Part shown: positions 7,729-13,494 of the stretch, piece by piece
How the letters are laid out: every line of letters starts with the position of its first letter
Numbering within the stretch: position 1 is the stretch's first letter
From: an uncultured Actinomycetes bacterium
Lineage (GTDB): Bacteria > Actinomycetota > Actinomycetes > S36-B12
Assembly: GCA_905181745.1 (NCBI GenBank)
Contig: CAJIYV010000005.1
Span: 1-13,494, forward strand
Direction: 5' to 3'
DNA length: 13,494 nt
Notes under the pieces: model-generated
What the model was told of the DNA's origin: nothing
The model's input: the letters and a program-made list of their open reading frames with translations, nothing else
Databases searched by the model: none
Translations under genes and position numbers: made by a program

Positions 7729-7752
7729 CGACGATAGTTGTGGAGCAAGAAT

Positions 7753-8463
7753 TCAGCGGCTGGCCACGTACACAGAGTTGGCTGATTCCCCGCCGGTGAG
7801 TGGATTGGGGAAACTCACAACGTGCGTCGATGCTTCAGTGAAGACACCAGACAAGACCCCAAGAAACTCCTGATCCGGCGGGTCGTCCGACCAGAGCGCG
7901 AATACACCGTTCGGCTTCAAGTGTCGCCGCATGGACTGCAGACCCTTCCTTAAATAGAATGCCGAGTGACTTTGGTGCAGCACGTGTCGCGGGGTGTGAT
8001 CTATGTCCAACAGGATAGCGTCGTACTGATCTGGTCGGCCCGCACCGAAACCCACCGGTCCATCAATAAGTGCGAAGAAGTCACCCTCTAACAGGTGGGT
8101 TCGCGAATCAGTTGCGAGCCCTGCCGTATCGGGCAAGAGCTCGCGCTGATGCCAGTCGATTACCGGAGCAATCGCCTCAACGACGGTCAGGCTCTGGACT
8201 CGAGGATCGGCCAATGCAGCGACAGCGGTGTATCCCAATCCCAGACCACCCACCAGCACTTCAATGCGATCGCCAGTTACTTGTGCAAGTCCAATTCGGG
8301 CAAGCTCGATCTCAGCAACGGTGAACAGGCTGGACATGAGAAACTCCTCCCCCAGCTTCACCTCATAGACGTTGACTCCCAGCGTCGGGTCTACTCGGCG
8401 TCGGAGAGAGATCTCTCCTCGAGGCGTGTCCTGCCAGTCGATCTCTTCAAAGCGCACAGCCAT
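7753..8463 (-). CDS. Spermidine-synthase-like (SpeE fold) protein
   Basis: A 236-residue Rossmann-fold protein of the spermidine synthase/methyltransferase superfamily. Seen: the nucleotide-binding glycine loop VLVGGLGLGYTA (69-80), the acidic end of the next strand LTVVEA (92-97), GDFFALI (128-134), and DAILLDIDHTP (148-158), where spermidine synthases have their active-site Asp strand. It ends with a C-terminal GGESANSVYVASR. It is shorter than true SpeE (about 280-300 residues), so polyamine synthesis is not certain; a methyltransferase-like role is possible. The start ATG 8463 has AAGGA 6 nt upstream, preferred over an ATG 15 codons earlier (8508). It is transcribed divergently from the UbiA gene. 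No SpeD or other polyamine gene is nearby. Confidence 0.75.
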   Translation of the reverse strand: MAVRFEEIDWQDTPRGEISLRRRVDPTLGVNVYEVKLGEEFLMSSLFTVAEIELARIGLAQVTGDRIEVLVGGLGLGYTAVAALADPRVQSLTVVEAIAPVIDWHQRELLPDTAGLATDSRTHLLEGDFFALIDGPVGFGAGRPDQYDAILLDIDHTPRHVLHQSHSAFYLRKGLQSMRRHLKPNGVFALWSDDPPDQEFLGVLSGVFTEASTHVVSFPNPLTGGESANSVYVASR

Positions 8464-8645
8464 CGCAATTCCTTGTCTCTCATGATCAACCCGCGGGTTA
8501 GCGCGCAAGTAACGAGCCGAGTTTCCTTAATATAGCGTGATCAAAAACACGTGAGCGTTCACTCACCGACGTCGAGTCAAGTATCTATCTCGTTTCGCTC
8601 GCACCTGATTACGACACCAAGTAATCGACCGCCTACGGTCAGGGT
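8464..8645. promoter_or_regulatory. Divergent promoter region between SpeE-like and UbiA genes
   Basis: On the minus strand a TATATT box (8534-8529) could serve the SpeE-like gene. Directly upstream of it lies the inverted repeat GTGAG (8551-8555) / CTCAC (8562-8566), which also contains GTGA-GCGT-TCAC and covers the expected -35 zone. On the plus strand TACGGT (8634-8639) ends 6 nt before the UbiA ATG, and no good Shine-Dalgarno is present, suggesting a leaderless start. All assignments are by eye. Confidence 0.35.
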
Positions 8646-9458
8646 ATGCGATTACTTCAGAGTTTCGTTAGGGCTGCACATCCGCTGCCCACAATCGCCG
8701 TTTCGCTGGTCATCACCGCATTTGCGTGGAGTCTTGGTTGGACCGGCTGGCTACTGGTCACCGTATTCGCAGCGATTCTCATTGGCCAGTTATCGGTTGG
8801 TTGGAGCAACGACGCCTTCGACGCTTCCTTAGATGCCCGCGTGGGGCGCACGAGTAAACCTACGGTGGCGCTAACCGTGTCAGCCGGCGCACTATGGATC
8901 GCCGCAGTTTCCGCACTGATCATTGCAATCCTGCTCAGTTGGGCGGTCGCGGGTTGGTTGGGTGGTTCATTCCACGTATTCGCGATCCTGATGGCTTGGC
9001 TCTATAACATCCGCCTCTCCCGCACCGTGTGGTCCTGGCTCCCGTACGCATTGGCTTTCGGCGTGATGCCAGCCTTCCTTTCTTTTGGATTGAATGATGA
9101 ACCCCCGACCGTTTGGGCTGTAGCCGTATTCGCAATCATCGGGGTGAGCGCCCACCTGGCAAACGCACTGCCAGATGCCGACTCTGATGCTGGAGCAGGG
9201 GTGGGTGGAATCGTAGTTCGTTTAGGGAACCGTAGATCCGTGCTTTTGTGTTGGCTCCTACTCGCACTTGGCAGCGGGTTCTTGGTTGTCGTCAGCTTCT
9301 TCGCGAGTACATGGCTGCCTCTTCTCATTGCCGGTGCATTCGTCTCAGCTGTGATCCTAGGCTCGCGTGGGAACCACCGAGCCGGAATGTTTCATGCACT
9401 GATCGCAATGGTGGGCGTTGACGTTGCCGCATTGGTATTTGTCACCGCAATCGGCTAG
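8646..9458 (+). CDS. UbiA-family prenyltransferase
   Basis: A 270-residue polytopic membrane protein with about eight hydrophobic segments. It carries both aspartate-rich motifs of the UbiA superfamily: GWSNDAFDASLD (residues 52-63, NDxxD type) followed by RVGRTSKP, and NALPDADSDAGAG (173-185). These bind Mg-diphosphate, so the enzyme should transfer a prenyl chain to an aromatic acceptor in the membrane. It converges on the FAD-oxidoreductase gene, sharing a 4-bp CTAG at the two stops (9455-9458). Close packing with a type III PKS, a methyltransferase and a flavoprotein suggests the acceptor is their polyketide phenol rather than a respiratory quinone precursor. Acceptor and chain length cannot be read from the sequence. 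Confidence 0.88.
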   Translation: MRLLQSFVRAAHPLPTIAVSLVITAFAWSLGWTGWLLVTVFAAILIGQLSVGWSNDAFDASLDARVGRTSKPTVALTVSAGALWIAAVSALIIAILLSWAVAGWLGGSFHVFAILMAWLYNIRLSRTVWSWLPYALAFGVMPAFLSFGLNDEPPTVWAVAVFAIIGVSAHLANALPDADSDAGAGVGGIVVRLGNRRSVLLCWLLLALGSGFLVVVSFFASTWLPLLIAGAFVSAVILGSRGNHRAGMFHALIAMVGVDVAALVFVTAIG

Positions 9459-10474
9459 GCGGCTAAGGAGTCCACTATCCGGTTGAAGACTCGTGGCATT
9501 GCCCGCGCCGCGGGAACGATCATGGGGCGCAGTCCACGACGAGAGGACGCCCACAGTAATCCGCCGGTCATTAAACGGTAGGACCTTGTCACTTTCTGCC
9601 ACTCGTGCTCATAGCGCTCTGGTTCGTCAGTGAGAACCGCGTTCACTGCTGCTTCGGCTTCGGCAAAACCCAACCGCAAACCTTCACCGGTCAGTGCATC
9701 GATGTAACCGGACGCATCACCGACCAACAGTGCCCGATCAGCCGAACGCGCGCTCACCCGCTGAAGCAGTGGGCCGGCTCCGCGCAGATCACTCACTCTC
9801 GGTACGGAGTCGAGTCGCGCAGCGAGCTCGGGAACTCGTGCAATCGAATCATCAAGGTTAAGGACAGATCGACCAAGAACGGCAACGCCAACCGTATCGG
9901 CACTGATCGGTGTGACATAGATTTCAGAATCTTCCAGCCAGTACACCTCAACTAAATCGCTCCACGGCCTGACACCAAAGTGTTGGCGAATACCGAAACG
10001 TTGCGCACCCGATGTAATTTCTCCGAGCCCAAGGAGCCTTCGCACATTGGAGTGTAATCCGTCAGCACCGACGAGGTAACGGGCGCGAATCCCTCCCGCT
10101 TCTATCCAGCCATTCCCTTGACAGATCGCACTCACTCGACCGGTGACTATTTCGACTCCAAGCTCCAGTGCTCGCTCTTGTAACGCGGCGTGTAGGGCAA
10201 GGCGCCGCACTCCTCGACCTGGCCCCGAACGGAACCGTGCCTGGGCAACCCTTCCTTTGGAGATGTAACGGATTCCATGAAAGTCTTGACCGATCGGATC
10301 GACGCCAACTGCGCGTAGCCGCGACAGCGCATCGGGCATTAAACCCTCCCCGCACGCTTTATCGATCGGTCCAGGGCGCTGTTCAACCACAGCAACTTCA
10401 AGCCCACTGAGGCGCGCGCGGACAGCAGTCATCAGGCCGACCGGTCCACCTCCTGCAACAACTAGGTCAATCAT
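9455..10474 (-). CDS. FAD-dependent oxidoreductase (group A monooxygenase / geranylgeranyl-reductase-like)
   Basis: A 339-residue flavoprotein. Seen: the FAD-binding VAGGGPVGL (residues 6-14), DKACGEGLMP (39-48, shared by geranylgeranyl-reductase-like and some hydroxylase members), the DG motif LVGADGLHSNVRR (134-146), and the GD motif LLVGDASGYIDALTGEGL (249-266), which contacts the FAD ribityl chain. It is expected to hydroxylate an aromatic ring or reduce a prenyl chain using NAD(P)H. It starts at ATG 10474, overlapping the methyltransferase stop by ATGA, so the two are translationally coupled. The place in the operon matches SrsC of Streptomyces griseus, a flavoprotein hydroxylase acting on alkylresorcinols, but reduction of the chain added by the UbiA partner is an equal possibility. 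Confidence 0.88.
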   Translation of the reverse strand: MIDLVVAGGGPVGLMTAVRARLSGLEVAVVEQRPGPIDKACGEGLMPDALSRLRAVGVDPIGQDFHGIRYISKGRVAQARFRSGPGRGVRRLALHAALQERALELGVEIVTGRVSAICQGNGWIEAGGIRARYLVGADGLHSNVRRLLGLGEITSGAQRFGIRQHFGVRPWSDLVEVYWLEDSEIYVTPISADTVGVAVLGRSVLNLDDSIARVPELAARLDSVPRVSDLRGAGPLLQRVSARSADRALLVGDASGYIDALTGEGLRLGFAEAEAAVNAVLTDEPERYEHEWQKVTRSYRLMTGGLLWASSRRGLRPMIVPAARAMPRVFNRIVDSLAA

Positions 10475-10992
10475 TTGGGAAGTGTCCCAAGTGCCGCGTT
10501 TTCAACCCGTAGTCGCACGGCAAGCAGTGGCAGATTTAATGCGGTAAACACGATCGCGGTGACCCATGCGAAGCCGACCATAGGCAACGCGATTCCCTCA
10601 ATCACAACGGCGACGTAGTTCGGGTGGCTTAACCAACGGTAGGGGCCTCCGGCAGCACGTGGAAGTCCAGGAACAATCACGACGAGCGTGTTCCACCGCC
10701 GACCCAGAGTTGTAATACACCACCATCGAAGTGCTTGCGAACCCAGAACCAATGCACACATGGTCCACGCGAAAGCAGGATTTATTGGTTTTTGCCACAC
10801 CCACACTTCAACAAGTGAACCAACCAGCAAAAAGACGTGCAGGACCACCATGTATGGGTAATGGGACCGGCCAAATTCGATGCCCCCGTGCTCCGCGCTC
10901 CAACGAAGGTTTCGTTTTGAGACAACAAGTTCGATGACTCGCTCCACTGCCACGAGTGCAATCAGGATCGTGAAAAGGATCATTGCTGTCAT
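10471..10992 (-). CDS. Isoprenylcysteine carboxyl methyltransferase (ICMT)-like membrane methyltransferase
   Basis: A 173-residue integral membrane protein with about five hydrophobic segments. The ICMT C-terminal signature is present: LGRRWNTLVVIVPGLP, then GPYRWLSHPNY (116-126) and Glu132, which bind S-adenosylmethionine. In bacteria such proteins beside type III PKS genes methylate phenolic lipid hydroxyls (SrsB in S. griseus), not prenylated proteins. The start ATG 10992 lies 24 bp after the PKS stop, within a tandem duplication. Its stop overlaps the flavoprotein start (ATGA). A small-molecule O-methyltransferase role is inferred from context; the family assignment is from motifs. Confidence 0.87.
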   Translation of the reverse strand: MTAMILFTILIALVAVERVIELVVSKRNLRWSAEHGGIEFGRSHYPYMVVLHVFLLVGSLVEVWVWQKPINPAFAWTMCALVLGSQALRWWCITTLGRRWNTLVVIVPGLPRAAGGPYRWLSHPNYVAVVIEGIALPMVGFAWVTAIVFTALNLPLLAVRLRVENAALGTLPK

Positions 10993-11026
10993 CGGGTCAC
11001 CATTACTGTCATCGAGTCACCATTGC
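10981..11026. repeat. 20-bp tandem duplication at the PKS/methyltransferase junction
   Basis: Two direct copies (10981-11000 and 11001-11020) differ at two positions, and the first 6 bp of a third copy follow (11021-11026). Each unit holds the ATG used by the methyltransferase. The second copy makes a 7-codon minus-strand reading frame, M-T-V-M-V-T-R, starting at 11012. Its TGA overlaps the methyltransferase ATG at 10992 as ATGA, and the minicistron begins inside the 3' end of the PKS gene (stop 11019-11017). Confidence 0.85.
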
Positions 11027-12090
11027 AGTAAAACTAGTTCAGCGCAGAAGCCTGGGCCCATAGCAGTCAGCATCCCGGGGGTTTCTGGTTCGGGGACTAA
11101 CCCACCCGAGCCATAAAGAGTGTCGCACAAAACATGCAGAACCGAAGCAGAGGACAGGTTTCCGATCGCTGCAAGTGAGCGCCAAGTAACGTCGAGCTGA
11201 CCGTCGTGCAGGTCAAGCGCCGACTCCATTGCTTCCAGCACTCGAGGTCCACCCGGATGACACACCCAATGCTTGATATCGGCGATCTTCAGGTCGTGGT
11301 CACCGAGAAAGTCGCTGACGTCGTCTCCGAGGTATTGATTAATAATGTCGGCAACACCGGCTGAAAGCACAATGCGAAAACCACTCCCGCCAATGTCCCA
11401 GCCCATGGTTCGCTCTGTGTCGGGGTACAACCGACTGCGAGAAGCCACAACTCTGGGTCCGGTAATCCCCATGCGGGCCGCCCGGTTTGCCCCTACCATG
11501 ACAACGGCTGCGGCACCGTCACCGAACAAGCCACTCGCCACGATATTGGGCATTGACACGTCATCGCGTTGCACAGTAAGCGAACACAACTCAACTGACA
11601 ATAAAACTGCTACGTCATCAGGATGACCCATGAGGTAGTCGTGCAGCCGTGCAATGCCAGCAGCGCCTGCCACACAGCCAAGACCAAATATCGGGACCCG
11701 CTTTACGTCTTCACGCAGCCCGAGTCTTGGAATAAGTCTTGCTTCAAGGGATGGCGCAGCAATGCCCGTAACCGATGTGGACATGATCATGTCCACGTTA
11801 GTAGCCTCCAAGTTCGCGACGGCCAGTGCCCCTGCAATAGCGGAAGCACCCAGATCAAGTCCAACCCGGATGAACTGGTCATTAGCTGCACCGAAGTCCG
11901 CGAGGGTGGCGTAATCCTTTAATGGGATCGCTAGGTTTCGATTCTTCACCCCGGTAGCGATATGAATACGTTCGATGATTTGTTGATGTGCCCCTTCGGG
12001 AGACACCACGGCGGTGAACGCCTCGATGATCTCTTCCTGCGAATACCCGTAGGGTCCGACCGCGGCGTGGGCACCGGCAATAAAGCTCAT
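11017..12090 (-). CDS. Type III polyketide synthase (chalcone/stilbene synthase family)
   Basis: A 357-residue ketosynthase homodimer-type enzyme that condenses malonyl-CoA onto an acyl-CoA starter; bacterial relatives beside ICMT-like genes make alkylresorcinols or alkylpyrones. The catalytic triad is visible: Cys139 in FGLGCVAGAAG, His278 in WVCHPGGPRV and Asn311 in AIGNLSSASV. The closing GPGFCAELVLL is also typical. ATG 12090 fits the family N-terminus (MSFIAGAHAAVGPYGYSQ). The open frame continues upstream to 12183 with His/Pro-rich sequence that looks non-coding. There is no Shine-Dalgarno at 12090, but TACCAT (12102-12097) ends 6 nt before the ATG, suggesting a leaderless transcript. 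It is the first gene of the PKS-ICMT-FAD operon. Family and triad are secure; starter unit and ring type are not readable. Confidence 0.93.
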   Translation of the reverse strand: MSFIAGAHAAVGPYGYSQEEIIEAFTAVVSPEGAHQQIIERIHIATGVKNRNLAIPLKDYATLADFGAANDQFIRVGLDLGASAIAGALAVANLEATNVDMIMSTSVTGIAAPSLEARLIPRLGLREDVKRVPIFGLGCVAGAAGIARLHDYLMGHPDDVAVLLSVELCSLTVQRDDVSMPNIVASGLFGDGAAAVVMVGANRAARMGITGPRVVASRSRLYPDTERTMGWDIGGSGFRIVLSAGVADIINQYLGDDVSDFLGDHDLKIADIKHWVCHPGGPRVLEAMESALDLHDGQLDVTWRSLAAIGNLSSASVLHVLCDTLYGSGGLVPEPETPGMLTAMGPGFCAELVLLQW

Positions 12091-12146
12091 ACGATCATGG
12101 TATGTGCCAATCGCCCATTGCGAAAGCCGCGCACAGTGCGGCGACA

Positions 12147-12194
12147 CACCCTCATCAACAGGGTGGTGGTGCATAAGGGTCAACGTCGCCCTTA
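12147..12194. promoter_or_regulatory. Pair of inverted repeats upstream of the PKS operon
   Basis: Repeat A has perfect 6-bp arms CACCCT (12147-12152) and AGGGTG (12160-12165), 7 nt apart. Repeat B has perfect 6-bp arms TAAGGG (12174-12179) and CCCTTA (12189-12194), 9 nt apart. They sit about 57 and 84 bp upstream of the PKS ATG. Such paired half-sites suit a dimeric regulator, but no regulator gene is nearby and either could arise by chance. Confidence 0.3.
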
Positions 12195-12374
12195 CTTCTG
12201 CAATTTAGTCAATTTTGCCTCGGCCATGGCGTGGGATCTGATCACTCATCACCCGCGTTCGTCGGCACTCGAACACTCGCTGCTGGGAACACGAGAGCAG
12301 GCGGTCGTTAGGCCCGGGTCGTGGTGCCCCTGGCTCAATCTCGACACTTCGACGTACCGCTCTTTCAAGTTTTC

Positions 12375-12405
12375 CTGACACGAATCAAGATCGTGTTTTT
12401 ACAAT
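12375..12405 (+). promoter_or_regulatory. Promoter-like element with internal inverted repeat upstream of the MFS gene
   Basis: CTGACA (12375-12380) and TACAAT (12400-12405) resemble -35 and -10 boxes with a 19-nt spacer. Between them lies CACGA (12379-12383) / TCGTG (12391-12395), followed by five T. It can be read as an operator inside a promoter driving the MFS gene with a leader of about 180 nt, or as a weak hairpin-plus-T terminator. I prefer the promoter because no clear gene ends just before it. Confidence 0.35.
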
Positions 12406-12590
12406 AGGGACAAGCGGCATGATCACTCAGCAGATCCTCGAAAACTGTAACTCAGACTCAGACTCAGGGCAGTCGCAGGGAGAGCCTTTAAAGCGTGACT
12501 CCGATTTGCCACGAAACGACGGAATACTCACGGTCATTTTTATGCTGATGAAACGCGCTGACAAACCCCGACGTATAGACTCACAAACAG

Positions 12591-13494
12591 ATGCAACTTC
12601 GAATTTTCACCCCGCCATGGCCACTTCTTTTGGGAGCCTCATCTTTGCTTTTTTTGATGATGGTGGCGAGTTATGCCCCCACGCCACTGTACCCGCTATA
12701 CCAAGAGCAATGGGGTTTGAGTGATAGTCAGATCGGGTTGGCGTTTTCGGTTTACGCTGCAAGTGTTGTCATGGCGTTGCTATTTCTTGGCGGAATGTCC
12801 GACCGGTATGGACGGCGCAATACTTTGCTGATTGCAACGTTGACACTGGGTGCGGCCTTGATAATCCTTGCATGTGCGACGACTTTTCCATTACTGTTAC
12901 TAGGCAGGTTCGTTCAGGGAGTCAGCGCTGCCTTAGCCACCGGAGCGGCAGCCGCAACGCTCATGGAGTCGCATCCGGGTGGTTTGGCGCGTGGCGCGTT
13001 AGTCAATACGTTTTCGGTTGCGATAGGCGCGGCGGTAGGACCCGTCATGGCAGGTTCTTTCGCTGCCGGCAGCTCATATCCGTTGGTGGTTCCTTATCTC
13101 ATTATTGGAGCATTTATCCCCGTACCGTTACTGCTCCTGATTCGTGCCACAGACTCCGCGCCCAAGCAGCGAGCCGCCCGTCTTTTGCAAGCGATTCGAA
13201 TACCACGCCACATTTGGGCTGCGTTCTCAGTTGCCGCTGCCGCACTTATTGGAACAAACTTGTGCGTAGCGATTTACGGATCTTTCGGGTCAAATATCGC
13301 CGCATCGGTTGGATGGACCACGGAAGTGTTGAGTGGATTACTCGTTTCACTAGTGCTTGTTATGTTTGCCGTTGTTCAGCCGTTTAGCCGAAATGTTCCA
13401 CCCAAAATTTCAATGTTTGCAGGAATCGTGCTGAGCGTTATCGGATGGGCAATGACCAGTGTGGCTGCCATGGCGGCGATCTCACCGCTCATGC
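12591..13494 (+). CDS. MFS transporter, 5' part (runs off the right edge)
   Basis: Three hundred and one codons are open to the window end with no stop. The N-terminus MQLRIFTPPWPLLLGASSLL enters the first membrane helix, which ends at YAPTPLYPLYQEQWGLS. The second helix is followed by GGMSDRYGRRN, the MFS loop 2-3 'motif A' (GxLaDrxGrr). Further helices include LLGRFVQGVSAAL (helix 4, RxxQG) and GAAVGPVMAGSFAAG (helix 5, motif C-like). About nine of twelve helices are present. ATG 12591 has no Shine-Dalgarno; TATAGA at 12574-12579 may be a -10 box close to the start. It resembles drug/metabolite efflux proton antiporters. Its position divergent to the PKS operon hints at export of that product, but this is only proximity. 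Confidence 0.9.
   Translation, partial: MQLRIFTPPWPLLLGASSLLFLMMVASYAPTPLYPLYQEQWGLSDSQIGLAFSVYAASVVMALLFLGGMSDRYGRRNTLLIATLTLGAALIILACATTFPLLLLGRFVQGVSAALATGAAAATLMESHPGGLARGALVNTFSVAIGAAVGPVMAGSFAAGSSYPLVVPYLIIGAFIPVPLLLLIRATDSAPKQRAARLLQAIRIPRHIWAAFSVAAAALIGTNLCVAIYGSFGSNIAASVGWTTEVLSGLLVSLVLVMFAVVQPFSRNVPPKISMFAGIVLSVIGWAMTSVAAMAAISPLM

Larger units (their letters stand above)
12091..12590. other. 500-bp intergenic region between PKS and MFS genes
   Basis: No convincing gene. It contains two inverted repeats close to the PKS start, a promoter/hairpin element at 12375-12405, three tandem ACTCAG units at about 12450-12467 and an 8-bp palindrome CTTTAAAG. Open frames at 11962-12378 and 12419-12724 (plus) lack recognisable domains, and each overlaps a better gene in another frame. 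A 50-codon frame from ATG 12226 ends at the TGA directly before the hairpin, but there is nothing else in its favour. Confidence 0.6.

Noticed and set aside
11962..12378. Plus-strand frame ending right before the CACGA/TCGTG hairpin
   Set aside because: Mostly antisense to the PKS 5' end; the non-overlapping last 50 codons resemble nothing and lack a ribosome-binding site.
12419..12724. Plus-strand 101-codon frame beginning 14 nt after the TACAAT box
   Set aside because: Tempting as a leaderless gene, but it has no domain and overlaps the well-supported MFS start in another frame.
1..13494. CRISPR arrays, tRNA/rRNA genes, insertion sequences, prophage or toxin-antitoxin genes
   Set aside because: No regularly spaced repeats, cloverleaf or rRNA-like sequence, transposase motifs or terminal repeats were seen on either strand by eye.

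Overview
The window looks like a chromosome segment of a planktonic actinobacterium (Actinomycetota), inferred from gene content rather than from any marker gene. It carries a Blh-type retinal-forming dioxygenase (usual in rhodopsin-bearing aquatic bacteria), an actinobacterial type III polyketide synthase / methyltransferase / flavoprotein / UbiA cassette, a DUF2867 SDR protein, GTG starts, and several genes whose -10-like box sits directly in front of the start codon, as in leaderless actinobacterial transcripts. Base composition is moderate and uneven: hand-counted lines gave about 45% G+C in the mannose-6-phosphate isomerase gene and about 60% in the rhamnulose-phosphate aldolase gene.

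Layout. (1) 1-1059, minus strand: the 5' part of a small exported protein running off the left edge, a four-helix membrane protein of unknown function and a DUF2256 zinc-ribbon-like protein. (2) 1227-3769, plus: blh (beta-carotene to retinal), then an NAD(P)-binding SDR/DUF2867 protein. (3) 3977-4990, plus: a cupin-type class I mannose-6-phosphate isomerase. (4) 5018-7728: an intact rhamnulose-1-phosphate aldolase/lactaldehyde dehydrogenase fusion (rhaEW type), flanked on the left by the head of a DeoR repressor joined out of frame to the tail of a PfkB sugar kinase, which carries a further frameshift, and on the right by the tail of an FMN-dependent lactate dehydrogenase. This appears to be the worn remnant of a deoxysugar-to-lactate-to-pyruvate locus. 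(5) 7753-8463, minus: a spermidine-synthase-like protein. (6) 8646-12090: UbiA prenyltransferase (plus) converging on a minus-strand operon of type III PKS, isoprenylcysteine-methyltransferase-like enzyme and FAD monooxygenase. (7) 12591 to the right edge: the 5' two-thirds of an MFS transporter, divergent from the PKS.

How the genes may work together. The most complete system is region 6: the PKS would make an alkylresorcinol- or pyrone-like core, the flavoenzyme would hydroxylate it, the methyltransferase would methylate it and UbiA would add a prenyl chain, giving a membrane-bound quinone-like or phenolic lipid. The first three enzyme types match the Streptomyces griseus srsABC logic; the UbiA partner is extra, and the product here is unknown. 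Between the PKS and the MFS gene lie about 500 bp with inverted repeats and a promoter-like element. A 20-bp tandem duplication at the PKS/methyltransferase stop-start junction creates a 7-codon minicistron that ends on the next start codon.
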